Positions 45,181 to 53,367 of a stretch of DNA of 55,022 nt are shown piece by piece. How positions within the stretch are numbered: position 1 is the stretch's first letter; every line of letters starts with the position of its first letter. This DNA is from Phycisphaerales bacterium (GTDB lineage Bacteria; Planctomycetota; Phycisphaerae; Phycisphaerales; UBA1924), in assembly GCA_020853815.1 (NCBI GenBank), contig JADYYE010000049.1:1-55022 (forward strand), read 5' to 3'. The position numbers and the translations under genes were made by a program. The notes under the pieces are model-generated. The model was given only the letters and a program-made list of their open reading frames with translations, did no database searches and was not told the DNA's origin.

Positions 45181-46467
45181 ATGGCCAATCACAACCCCCA
45201 AACCCGGATCGTCATCACCGGCATGGGCGCGATCACGCCGCTGGGCCGGTCGGCGGATGAAACCTGGGCCGGAATGCGCGAAGGACGCAGCGGTGTCTCC
45301 AACTTCCAGGGCGAGGAGTTCGCCCGCTACGAAGGACACTGGGACGTCAAGATCGCCGGCCAGATCAAGGACTGGGACCCCGTGAAGGCGGGCGTGATCG
45401 ACGGGCGCGAGGTGCGCCGCATCGATCGCTTCGCGATCCTCGGCCTGGGCGCCGCCGCCGAAGCCGTCAAAGATTCCGGCATCGACTTCTCGAAAGAAGA
45501 CTCCGAGCGCTGCGGCGTGGTGGTCGGCTCCGGGGTGGGCGGCATCAAGACCATCGAAGAAGGCGTCATGAGCATGGTGGAGCGGGGCCCGGAACGGATC
45601 TCGCCCTTCACGGTTCCGCGCCTCATGGTCAACGCCGCCACCGGCATGATCTCGATCCGCTACGCCCTGCGCGGGCCGGCGGGAGCCCACGCGACGGCGT
45701 GCGCCTCATCGGGTCACGCGATCGCCGACGCCATGCACATCATGCGTCGCGGCGAGGCGGACGTGATCGTCGCCGGCGGCGCCGAGGCCGCCGTCTCCCC
45801 CCTCTGCATCGGCGCGTTTATGACCATGAAGGCCTTGTCGGCCCGCAACGACTGCCCAACCAAGGCCAGCCGCCCCTTCGACCGCGGCCGCGACGGCTTC
45901 GTGCTCTCCGAGGGCGCCGCCATGTTTGTGCTCGAAACCGAGGCGCACGCCAAGAACCGCGGCGCGAAGATCTACGCCGAACTCGTCGGCTGCGGCAATT
46001 CCTCCGACGCAGGACACATCACCGCCCCCGACCCCGAGGGCCAGGGCGCCGCCCGCTCCATGCGCTGGGCCCTCCGCGACGCCCGCATGGCTCCCGAGCA
46101 GATCGACTACGTCAACGCCCACGGCACCTCCACCCCCTTGGGCGACAAGGCCGAGGTCGCCGCCGTTCTTTCCATCTTCGGAAACCATGCGCGTAAGTCC
46201 GCCGGCGGCAAGCTGCTCATGTCGTCCACCAAGTCCATGCACGGGCATTGCCTGGGCGCCTCCGGCGCGGTCGAAACCATCGCCTGCGTCCACGCCGTGC
46301 GCGACGGCCTGGTGGCGCCGACCATCAACCTCGACGACCCCGACGACGGGTTCGATATCGACCTTGTCCCCCACACCCCGCGCGAGCGCCGCGTCGCCTA
46401 CGCCATGAACAACACCTTCGGCTTCGGCGGGCACAACGTCACGCTCATCGTCGGGCGATACGCCTAG
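45181..46467 (+). CDS. fabF: 3-oxoacyl-[acyl-carrier-protein] synthase II
   Basis: A 428-residue condensing enzyme that extends acyl-ACP with malonyl-ACP. The catalytic Cys-His-His set is present: HATACASSGHAIADA, NAHGTSTPLGDKAE and SMHGHCLGASGAVE. TITGMGAITPLG-like start and GFGGHNVTLI end are complete. It ends at TAG 46465-46467, whose CTAG is shared with the stop of the convergent DUF6265 gene. Confidence 0.96.
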   Translation: MANHNPQTRIVITGMGAITPLGRSADETWAGMREGRSGVSNFQGEEFARYEGHWDVKIAGQIKDWDPVKAGVIDGREVRRIDRFAILGLGAAAEAVKDSGIDFSKEDSERCGVVVGSGVGGIKTIEEGVMSMVERGPERISPFTVPRLMVNAATGMISIRYALRGPAGAHATACASSGHAIADAMHIMRRGEADVIVAGGAEAAVSPLCIGAFMTMKALSARNDCPTKASRPFDRGRDGFVLSEGAAMFVLETEAHAKNRGAKIYAELVGCGNSSDAGHITAPDPEGQGAARSMRWALRDARMAPEQIDYVNAHGTSTPLGDKAEVAAVLSIFGNHARKSAGGKLLMSSTKSMHGHCLGASGAVETIACVHAVRDGLVAPTINLDDPDDGFDIDLVPHTPRERRVAYAMNNTFGFGGHNVTLIVGRYA

Positions 46468-47423
46468 CGACCTTCCGGCTTGAAGTCGAGGCGCCGGGGA
46501 GTGCCACCCTTGATGTAGCCGATCGTGGCGGAAAGAGCGCCCTGGCTCGAAAGCTCGTACACGATGCGCTTCGGATAGTCGTGCCGCGGGTTGTCGAACA
46601 CCGCACGGGTGGAGCTCAGCTCGGTAAGGACAAACTCGGTCGGCGTCTTGCCGCCGGGCTGTGCGATGTAGACCAGCCCGCCGTCACGCTCGACGACGCG
46701 CAGGTACTCGAACGCGACCATCTTGCCGCCTGAGTTGACCGTCCGCGATACGGCGAGCATGGCGCCGCCCAGCGCCGGGCTCCATCGCTCCTCGATCGAC
46801 GACCCCGAACTCCGGGTTCCAACCCACGCGCCGGCCAGCCACGTCAGATCGCCGATCGCGGCCTTCGCGGGCGCGGGCATCTCGATGTCCTCCGCATGGC
46901 GATAGAGCCCGACCGAGTCCTTCACCACGGGCGGATCGACCACGACGCTTACAAGCAGGCCCTCGGGCGTGGCGCGGAAGCTCCTCCGGATCGATCGGAT
47001 CGACCCGTCGGAGACGGTCTCCGGGGCTCGTATGAACTCGACCTGATACTCGAAGGTCCCGCCCTTCCACGAACCGCGGTAGCGCGAGGACGCTTTGGCT
47101 TCCGCGACCTCGGTGATCGAGCCGTCGAGCGCGATGCGCACGTCGCGATGCCCGGAGCCATGTCCATTCAGGACGACCGCGCCCTCCTCGACGCGCATCG
47201 AGAACTTCGCGCTCATCGGCGGGCCGAGTTGCTCAAGGGCGCGGCCCTCGGTCTTGTCCTCGACATAGACCCACTCGCCGTCCAACGCGCGCAGGTCGTC
47301 GGATTGCGTCGATGGTGCGCTCGAAACCTGCGCCCATGCCTCGGGCGATGACAACGTCACCCCGGCCGCTCCCAGAAACACGAGAATCGCGATCACCTTC
47401 GCCGGCCAATTGCGCAGGTACAT
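46464..47423 (-). CDS. Exported DUF6265-domain protein
   Basis: A 319-residue protein with a signal peptide (VIAILVFLGAAGVTLSSPEAWA). Residues about 45-200 form a lipocalin-like region (ALDGEWVYVEDKTEGRALEQLG), and the C-terminal 120 residues match DUF6265: DLTWLAGAWVGTRSSGSSIEERWSPALGGAMLAVSRTV, FEYLRVVERDGGLVYIAQPGGKTPTEFVL, RAVFDNPRHDYPKRIVYEL. Function unknown. It overlaps fabF tail-to-tail by four bases. Confidence 0.82.
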   Translation of the reverse strand: MYLRNWPAKVIAILVFLGAAGVTLSSPEAWAQVSSAPSTQSDDLRALDGEWVYVEDKTEGRALEQLGPPMSAKFSMRVEEGAVVLNGHGSGHRDVRIALDGSITEVAEAKASSRYRGSWKGGTFEYQVEFIRAPETVSDGSIRSIRRSFRATPEGLLVSVVVDPPVVKDSVGLYRHAEDIEMPAPAKAAIGDLTWLAGAWVGTRSSGSSIEERWSPALGGAMLAVSRTVNSGGKMVAFEYLRVVERDGGLVYIAQPGGKTPTEFVLTELSSTRAVFDNPRHDYPKRIVYELSSQGALSATIGYIKGGTPRRLDFKPEGR

Positions 47424-47805
47424 TGAGTTGCCTCCGATCGGGTCTGGAATCGCGCCAGCACAGCGCCCCGCACCACAGAATACTCGTCTGGCGTCGCACG
47501 GGAGCTAGCCCGCCGCCCCTCGTATCCGCGACCCGGCACGTCCGAGCGCCGGTCAGACGCACGAGACCTGGGGGAGTTCACCCGCGCCTGCGGCCGATCG
47601 GCGGGGTTTGACACCGGGCCCGCCTGCTTGGTCGGAATTCGCGTGGCGGCCATGGCCGTCGGCGGCGCCAGGCACGCCCGGAACCCCCGAGTCGCACCCA
47701 GAACACGGTGGTCAGGTGGGCGCGGTCCAGGTGGACGGATGCACCCCGGATGGCACGCCCCTTGCGGAGCTTCAGCCGACCCCCCTGCGCGCCGATAGTC
47801 CCACC
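47424..47805. other. Intergenic region carrying the fliN promoter
   Basis: About 380 bp with no gene visible. It separates the divergent DUF6265 and fliN genes and contains the sigma-54 site at 47752-47767. Confidence 0.6.
47752..47767 (+). promoter_or_regulatory. Sigma-54 promoter before fliN
   Basis: TGGCACGCCCCTTGCG matches the -24/-12 consensus TGGCACRNNNNTTGCW at 15 of 16 positions, with exactly ten bases between GG and GC. The start codon is 39 bases downstream. Transcription would need an enhancer-binding activator. Confidence 0.75.
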
Positions 47806-48153
47806 ATGCCCTCCACCTCCGACTCCATCCTCAAGCTCGAAGTCCCCATCGTCGTCCGCATCGGCGAGCGCGAGATGAAGCTCCACGAGGTGCTGGCACT
47901 CACCGCCGGCGCCATCGTCGAGGTCCCCAAGCTCGCCGACGCCGAGCTCGACCTCATGGTCAACAACCAGGTGATCGGGCACGGCACCGCCGTCAAGGTC
48001 GGCGAAAAGTTCGGCATTCTCGTCACCTTCGTGGGCACGCCCGCCGAGCGCGCCGCCGCCCTCGCCGCCGGACAAAACCAGGCCGAGCCCGAGTCCGACG
48101 GCGACGCCGCCGCCGAAGACCTTGCCGCCCAGCTCCTGGCCGGGCAGGTCTAA
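47806..48153 (+). CDS. fliN: Flagellar motor switch protein FliN (SpoA domain)
   Basis: A 115-residue cytoplasmic protein. Residues about 8-80 match the SpoA/FliN C-ring domain: LEVPIVVRIGEREMKLHEVLALTAGAIVEVPKLADAELDLMVNNQVIGHGTAVKVGEKFGILVTFV. The remainder is an acidic Ala/Glu tail, unusual in being C-terminal. FliN forms the flagellar switch ring. There are no other flagellar genes in the window, but the sigma-54 promoter fits flagellar control. The glucoamylase gene follows 65 bases on. Confidence 0.85.
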   Translation: MPSTSDSILKLEVPIVVRIGEREMKLHEVLALTAGAIVEVPKLADAELDLMVNNQVIGHGTAVKVGEKFGILVTFVGTPAERAAALAAGQNQAEPESDGDAAAEDLAAQLLAGQV

Positions 48154-48218
48154 CTCCTCAACCACAGACGGGCCGAGCGTGGGCGCGATACCCTGCCGCG
48201 TCCAGCCCCGGAGACGCC

Positions 48219-50246
48219 ATGCCCAGAGACATCCCCGTCGGGAACGGCAACCTGCTGATCACCTTCGACCGCTTCTACCGCGTCCGCGATCTCTATTTTC
48301 CAAACGTCGGTCGCTTCAACCACACCGACGGCAACGTGCAGCGCTTCGGCGTCTGGGCCGACGGCCGCCTCGCCTGGTCCGAAGACCCCTCGTGGCGACG
48401 TGAACTCCGCTACCGCGAAGACACCCTCGTCACCGAGGTCCGCCTCACCAACGACGAGCTCGGCCTCGAACTCATCTGCAACGACGCCGTCGACTTCCAC
48501 GAACCCATCTACTTCCGACGCGTCAGCGTCCGCGATCTGCGCGGGCAGGAGCGAGACGTCCGCGTCTTCTTCCACTGGGACATGTCGATCGGCGGCACGC
48601 CCGTCGGCGACACCGCCAACTACGACCCCTCCACCTCCTCCATCGTCATCTATAAGGACGACATCTACTTCCTTTTCAACGCCTGCGACGAGCACAAATG
48701 CGGCATCGACCACTGGGCCATCGGCACCAAGCGCGTCCGCGGCACCGAGGGCACCTGGCGCGACGCCGAGGACGGCGTCCTCGGCCGCAACGCCATCTCC
48801 CAGGGCTCGGTCGACGCCACCATCGGCTTCAACATCCTCGTCCCCCCCAATGCCACATCCCACATCACCGCCTGGCTCGTCTGCGGACGCTCCTACGACC
48901 AGGTCAAGGCCCTCAACCGCCGCGTCAACGAATCCGGCCCCGACAACATGCTCCACCGCACCGAGTCCTACTGGCGACTCTGGGCACGCAAGGAACCCAT
49001 CGACCTTTCCCCCCTCTCCGCCGGCGTCGCCGAACTCTTCTACCGCTCCCAGCTCGTCCTCCGCACCCAGATCGACAACGGCGGCGCCATCATCGCCGCC
49101 AACGACTCCGACATCACCCAGTTCGGCGGCGACCATTACTCCTACTGCTGGACCCGCGACGGCGCCCTCGTCGCCTACGCCCTCACGCTCTGCGGCCAAT
49201 CCGAACTCTCCCGTTCCTTCTTCCGCTATTGCGCCGACTGCGTCGAGCCCGACGGCTATTTCCTCCACAAGTACACCCCCACCGGAGACCTTGCCTCGTC
49301 GTGGCACCCATGGATGCTCGACGGCCTGAAAATCCTCCCCATCCAGCAGGACGAAACCTCCCTCGTCCTCTGGGCCCTGCGCAAGCACTTCGCCACCTTC
49401 CGCGACGTGGAGTTCATCAAGCCCCTCTACAACTCGCTCATCACCCGCCCCGCCGAATGGATGCTCCGCTACCGCGACGCCGCGGGCCTGCCCCTCCCCT
49501 CCTGGGATCTCTGGGAAGAACGCCGAGGCATCCACACTTTCACGGTCGCCGCGACCATCGGCGCGCTGCAGGCCGCCGCCGCCTTTGCACGCGACTTCGG
49601 GCAGCAGGACCGCGCCGCGGCGTATCGCGACGGCGCGGAATCCATGCGCGCCGCCCTGCGTCGCCACCTCTGGAACGACGAGCAGCAGCGCTTCGCCCGC
49701 CTCGCCCAGCCCCTCCCCGATGGCTCCTACCGCCTCGACATGACCGCCGACTCCGCCAACTACGCCCTCTTTGCCTTCGGCGCCCTGGACCCCAACGACC
49801 CGCGCATGGCCAGCGAGATGAAGGCCCTCCGCGAGCGTCTGTGGATCAAGACGCCGATCGGCGGCTGCGCCCGCTACGAGCACGACTATTACCACCAGGT
49901 CGAGCGCGACCGCATCACCGAAGTGCCCGGCAATCCGTGGGTGATCTGCACGCTGTGGCAGGCGCAGTATCACATCGCCAAGGCGCGCTCGCTCGCGGAA
50001 CTGCAAGAGGCCGTGCCGCTGCTCGAGTGGTGCGTGCAACGCGCGTCGGCGTCGGGCGTGCTGGCCGAGCAGTTCCAACCGCACACCGGCGAATCGATGA
50101 GTGTGAGCCCGCTGACGTGGAGCCACGCGACCTTTGCGATGGTCGTCATGGAATACCTGAACAAGCACTCGGCCCTGTCGAGCCTCGAAGGACGCGCCGA
50201 GCACCACCCCGGACTGGTCAACGGCGGGGCGCACCTGCAGGGTTAA
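48219..50246 (+). CDS. Glycoside hydrolase family 15 glucoamylase-like protein
   Basis: A 675-residue protein without a signal peptide. An N-terminal beta-sandwich (residues about 1-250) precedes an (alpha/alpha)6 barrel. Catalytic candidates are the glutamate in SWDLWEERRGIHTFTVAATIGAL (general acid) and in LAEQFQPHTGESMSVSPLTWSHA (base); GDHYSYCWTRDGALVAYAL is the typical substrate-site strand. Family members release glucose from alpha-glucans or act on trehalose. It is probably used on internal glycogen. ATG 48219; possibly cotranscribed with fliN. Confidence 0.92.
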   Translation: MPRDIPVGNGNLLITFDRFYRVRDLYFPNVGRFNHTDGNVQRFGVWADGRLAWSEDPSWRRELRYREDTLVTEVRLTNDELGLELICNDAVDFHEPIYFRRVSVRDLRGQERDVRVFFHWDMSIGGTPVGDTANYDPSTSSIVIYKDDIYFLFNACDEHKCGIDHWAIGTKRVRGTEGTWRDAEDGVLGRNAISQGSVDATIGFNILVPPNATSHITAWLVCGRSYDQVKALNRRVNESGPDNMLHRTESYWRLWARKEPIDLSPLSAGVAELFYRSQLVLRTQIDNGGAIIAANDSDITQFGGDHYSYCWTRDGALVAYALTLCGQSELSRSFFRYCADCVEPDGYFLHKYTPTGDLASSWHPWMLDGLKILPIQQDETSLVLWALRKHFATFRDVEFIKPLYNSLITRPAEWMLRYRDAAGLPLPSWDLWEERRGIHTFTVAATIGALQAAAAFARDFGQQDRAAAYRDGAESMRAALRRHLWNDEQQRFARLAQPLPDGSYRLDMTADSANYALFAFGALDPNDPRMASEMKALRERLWIKTPIGGCARYEHDYYHQVERDRITEVPGNPWVICTLWQAQYHIAKARSLAELQEAVPLLEWCVQRASASGVLAEQFQPHTGESMSVSPLTWSHATFAMVVMEYLNKHSALSSLEGRAEHHPGLVNGGAHLQG

Positions 50247-50320
50247 TCGCAACACCCCTGCATGTTCCGCCGCCGCGCACTGCCTTCGTACACCCAGAGC
50301 CGACGGGCATCACGTCTTCC

Positions 50321-50424
50321 TGATGCCTGATGCCTGATGCCTGATGCCTGATGCCTGATGCCTTTTCCTAGTGCCCAGTGCCCAGTGCCCAGTGCCTAGT
50401 GCCTCGTGCCTCGTGCCTCGTGCC
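50321..50424. repeat. Heptamer tandem arrays before the SRAP gene
   Basis: Six units of TGATGCC (50321-50362), a 6-base break, then eight NNGTGCC units (TAGTGCC, CAGTGCC x3, TAGTGCC, TCGTGCC x3; 50369-50424). The array ends 22 bases before the SRAP start codon. Same heptamer family as 20136-20177. Confidence 0.92.
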
Positions 50425-50446
50425 TTTTTCTCCCTACCCTTCTCCT

Positions 50447-51202
50447 ATGCCCGGCCGGTACTTCCTCGCAACTCCTGTCGACGCTCTCGCGCCCGCGCTC
50501 GACCTGCTCGACGGCACGCTCGACGCCGCTCGCCGTGCGTCGCTGGCCGCCCTCCCGCGCCTCGTTCCTCGATACAACATCGCGCCGGGCCAGGACATCC
50601 CGATCATCCTCCCGCCGAGCGGGCCGGGCGAGCGTCCCGCCATGAAGTTCGCACGCTGGGGGCTGATCCCCCACTGGTCCGCGACGCCCGACGTCGGCGT
50701 GCGCACCATCAACATCGCGGCCGAGACCATCGACGACAAGCTCGCGCCCGCGCTCCGCTCGCGCCGCTGCCTCGTCCCCGCCGACGGGTTCTATGAATGG
50801 CGATCACTCGGCGGCAGCCAGAAGCAGCCGTATCTCGTGCGCTTCTGCCCGCCGGGCGAACGCGCGCCCGCGCCGTTCGTGATGGCCGCGTTGTGGGAGG
50901 AATGGACGCCGCGTGACGGCTCGCCGGTCACCACCGTCGCCATCCTCACCACGCCCTCGAACAGCGCCATCGCGCCGGTTCACGAGCGCATGCCCGCCAT
51001 CGTTCCAGTCTCGTCGATGTCGAAGTGGCTGGGCGAGCGCGGCGAATCGTCCGACGCCGAGGTTCGGGCGGCCCACGACCTGTGCAGGCCCTACCCCGCG
51101 GAGCTGACGAGCGTGCAGGAAGTCAGCCGCCTGGTGAACAGCACACGCTTCGACAACCCCGGGTGCATCCGCCCCGTCGAATCACGCGGCGCGGTATATT
51201 GA
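50447..51202 (+). CDS. SRAP (YedK/HMCES) family protein lacking the catalytic Cys2
   Basis: A 251-residue protein of the SOS-response-associated peptidase family, which shields abasic sites by crosslinking them to Cys2. The family signature is present: PRYNIAPGQ, FARWGLIPHWS, RTINIAAETID (asparagine), PADGFYEW (glutamate) and HERMPAIV (histidine). The N-terminus is MPGRYFLATP where MCGRY is nearly invariant: codon 2 is CCC, not TGC. The lost cysteine removes the residue that forms the thiazolidine crosslink, so the protein is probably inactive in the known way, or the sequence has an error. A heptamer array ends just upstream. Confidence 0.88.
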   Translation: MPGRYFLATPVDALAPALDLLDGTLDAARRASLAALPRLVPRYNIAPGQDIPIILPPSGPGERPAMKFARWGLIPHWSATPDVGVRTINIAAETIDDKLAPALRSRRCLVPADGFYEWRSLGGSQKQPYLVRFCPPGERAPAPFVMAALWEEWTPRDGSPVTTVAILTTPSNSAIAPVHERMPAIVPVSSMSKWLGERGESSDAEVRAAHDLCRPYPAELTSVQEVSRLVNSTRFDNPGCIRPVESRGAVY

Positions 51203-51234
51203 ACGAGCAGTCATTCACGGCATGGGAGAATCAC

Positions 51235-51711
51235 ATGCTCCTCGCTCGTATCGCAGCACTGACGTCCGTTCTGCTCCTCGCCGCGTGCTCCGAGTATCCG
51301 AGCCCGATCGCGATCGAGAACCAGACGGCCTACACCGTCCGCGCCCGCGTCTTCATGGGCTGCGCGCTCAACATCGCCGGCGCGGGACGAAGCAGACGCT
51401 ACTACGACACGCTCATCGTCCCCGGCGATACATTCCACACCGATCGCGCCACCGCCAAGCAGTCACTTCCCTCCGACTTTGGCTACAAGTACGGCGATTC
51501 AATGGTCACGTTCTATCCCGTCAATCACGCCGAGCCCCGCTTCTACTTCATCCACGATCGCCGCGCGTTGAACTGCACGATCACCCGCGAGAGCGAATCG
51601 AACTACGCCCTGACCGCCGCGCTCGCCGACGGCTCGGGCCCCGCCGATGACGTGCGGCTTCATGACTTCTCGAAAGAAGAACGCGAGGCGCTCTGGGCGA
51701 ACCCGAAGTAG
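51235..51711 (+). CDS. Small lipoprotein
   Basis: A 158-residue protein with a lipobox: MLLARIAALTSVLLLAAC followed by SEYPSP; cysteine 18 would be lipidated. The mature part has beta-rich sequence with two further cysteines (MGCALNI and LNCTITR) that could form a disulfide. No family is recognised. ATG 51235 has GGGAG eight bases upstream. It follows the SRAP gene by 32 bases on the same strand. Confidence 0.75.
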   Translation: MLLARIAALTSVLLLAACSEYPSPIAIENQTAYTVRARVFMGCALNIAGAGRSRRYYDTLIVPGDTFHTDRATAKQSLPSDFGYKYGDSMVTFYPVNHAEPRFYFIHDRRALNCTITRESESNYALTAALADGSGPADDVRLHDFSKEEREALWANPK

Positions 51712-51786
51712 AAGCGCGCGGCGCGGTGAATGCTCCATCCCTCGGTGTCGCCCGCTGATACCGCGTTACGCCGCTCCCCGCGCACG

Positions 51787-51812
51787 AAAAAACGCCCGCG
51801 ACGTGCGCGGGC
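51787..51812 (-). terminator. Intrinsic terminator of rpmH
   Basis: GCCCGCG and CGCGGGC form a perfect 7-bp stem with a 5-base loop; on the minus strand the hairpin is followed by six U. It starts 28 bases past the rpmH stop and may also stop the convergent lipoprotein transcript. Confidence 0.88.
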
Positions 51813-51839
51813 TGTTCAAGTCGAATGCAGTCCTTGGAT

Positions 51840-51980
51840 TTACTTGTCCGCGACGTTGAGCGAACGACCAACGCGGCGCTTGCGGTTCATCATCTTCCGC
51901 CCGTTCTTGGTCTTCATCCGGGCGCGGAACCCGATCGCGCGCTTGCGCTTGAGGCGGCTGGTACGGTGGGGATAGTGCAT
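51840..51980 (-). CDS. rpmH: 50S ribosomal protein L34
   Basis: A 46-residue, very basic protein: MHYPHRTSRLKRKRAIGFRA at the start, KTKNGRKMMNRKRRVGRSL in the middle, ending NVADK with TAA. The GFRARMKTKNGRKxxxxRRxxGR pattern is diagnostic for bL34. ATG 51980 has GAGG six bases upstream. rpmH is normally followed by rnpA; here an intrinsic terminator follows instead, so it is transcribed alone. Confidence 0.95.
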   Translation of the reverse strand: MHYPHRTSRLKRKRAIGFRARMKTKNGRKMMNRKRRVGRSLNVADK

Positions 51981-52393
51981 GGAAACCTCGTTCTTCCCGC
52001 CGGGTCATCGCCTCGGGCGGCCCATCAACTCGATCACGAAACAGGCCCAGACTCTAGGCCGCCCCCTCCCGCCTGTCACGCGACACCCGGTTGGTCATCG
52101 CCACCCCTCTCCGCTCCATCCCATACCACGCGCTCGTCACCAACCCTACCTTTCCCCGTCCTTTCTTCCCTCACCCCCCATTCCCCAAGCCAGACTCCCG
52201 CCTTGCGATCGCTTTCTGTTCGTATCCCGCGCAAATAGCGTGGACTTCCGCCTCTCTTTGGTCGATCTCACTGGCACGGCGCGAGGTCGGCCGGCAGCGG
52301 GTGGCGCGTCGCCGCTCGGTCCCGGCCCTCCCCACGCCGCACGCTTGAGGCCCGCGCCCACTCGGCGCGCGGGCTCGCAGCGCGGGGCCCTTC
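51981..52393. other. Divergent intergenic region between rpmH and rnc
   Basis: 413 bp with pyrimidine-rich stretches (52110-52200). It must carry both promoters, but no consensus element, DnaA box or further gene is visible. Confidence 0.5.
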
Positions 52394-53128
52394 ATGTCCG
52401 ACGAGAACATCGGCCGTCATCCGCTCGAATCCGTGCTCGGCTATCGCTTCGCCGACACGCGCCTCCTCGACCGCGCCCTCACCCACGCCTCGCTCGTCGA
52501 GTCGCGCCTCGCCAGCAACGAGCGCATGGAGTTCCTCGGCGACGCGATCCTCGGCCTGGTCGTGTGCGAGTGCATCTATCGCAAGTACCCCTCGCTCCTC
52601 GAGGGCGAGATGACCAAGATCAAGTCCCTCGCCGTCTCGCGACAGATGTGCGCCCGCATCGCCATGCAGATGGGGCTGACGCAGCACCTCCAGCTCGGCA
52701 AGGGCATGCAGGCGGAGAACGGCGAGCTCCCCGCCTCGCTCGCCGCCGCCGTCCTCGAATCCATCATCGCCGCGATCTACCTCGACTCGGACTTCGATCG
52801 CGTCGTCGCGTTCATCCTTCCCATCGTCGAGCCACTCATCGACGAGGCGGCCCAGAGCGGGCACCAGCAGAACTTCAAGAGCGTGCTCCAGCAGCACGCG
52901 CAGCGCGCCAGCCTCGGCACGCCCATCTACCGCGTGCTCGACGAGAAAGGCCCCGACCACGCCAAGTGCTTCAAGATCTGCGTCGAGATCGGCGCGACAC
53001 GCTACGAATCCAGCTGGGCCCAGTCGAAGAAACGCGCCGAACAGATGGCCGCCCTCAACGCCCTCAAGGAACTCGGCGTCATCATCGACGACAACAACGG
53101 CGGCCTGCGCATGAGCGAAGGAAAGTAG
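52394..53128 (+). CDS. rnc: Ribonuclease III
   Basis: A 244-residue endonuclease for double-stranded RNA (rRNA precursors, structured leaders). The signature NERMEFLGDAILGLVV carries the metal-binding glutamate and aspartate; LAAAVLESIIAAIYLD provides the second acidic pair. Residues about 165-240 form the dsRNA-binding domain (NFKSVLQQHAQ, GPDHAKCFKICVEIG, KKRAEQMAALNALKELG). Normal length. ATG 52394; divergent from rpmH. Confidence 0.96.
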   Translation: MSDENIGRHPLESVLGYRFADTRLLDRALTHASLVESRLASNERMEFLGDAILGLVVCECIYRKYPSLLEGEMTKIKSLAVSRQMCARIAMQMGLTQHLQLGKGMQAENGELPASLAAAVLESIIAAIYLDSDFDRVVAFILPIVEPLIDEAAQSGHQQNFKSVLQQHAQRASLGTPIYRVLDEKGPDHAKCFKICVEIGATRYESSWAQSKKRAEQMAALNALKELGVIIDDNNGGLRMSEGK

Positions 53129-53138
53129 CCGCGCCCGA

Positions 53139-53238
53139 GTCCCACCGACCGCGTCCCACCGACCGCGTGCCACCTACCGCGTGCCACCGACCGCGTCCCA
53201 CCGACCGCGTGCCACCGACCGCGTCCTCGCGGTCGGTG
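53139..53238. repeat. 14-bp tandem array ending in a perfect hairpin
   Basis: Six units of GTSCCACCGACCGC (53139-53222), then GTCCTC and the inverted GCGGTCGGTG, so the last unit forms a 10-bp stem with a 6-base loop (53213-53238). It begins 10 bases after the rnc stop and could terminate rnc. Confidence 0.88.
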
Positions 53239-53248
53239 CTCTTCGATG

Positions 53249-53270
53249 GCACCACTCTCCAGAGCGGTGC
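53249..53270. repeat. 22-bp palindrome, copy of the one in mcmA
   Basis: GCACCACTCT-CC-AGAGCGGTGC, one A-C mismatch in the stem. The mcmA copy at 631-652 differs by that base only. Followed by TCTTG, as the preceding hairpin is followed by CTCTTC. Confidence 0.85.
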
Positions 53271-53280
53271 TCTTGTCTGC

Positions 53281-53302
53281 CGTGGCCAACCCGTTGGCCA
53301 CG
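53281..53302. repeat. Second 22-bp palindrome of the same design
   Basis: CGTGGCCAAC-CC-GTTGGCCACG, perfect 10-bp arms and the same CC centre as the neighbouring palindrome but a different arm sequence. Confidence 0.85.
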
Positions 53303-53367
53303 CGATCGGCACACTTTGTGCGGCTGATGGTCTTCGCGCGCCCTCCCAAACGTGTTAGTATGTTCTC

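Noticed and set aside
50321..50424. Possible CRISPR array
   Set aside because: Units are 7 bp with no spacers.
51981..52393. Replication origin near rpmH
   Set aside because: rpmH often lies near dnaA/oriC, but no DnaA boxes or AT-rich unwinding region are seen.
53139..53222. Possible CRISPR array
   Set aside because: Units are 14 bp, directly adjacent, no spacers or cas genes.
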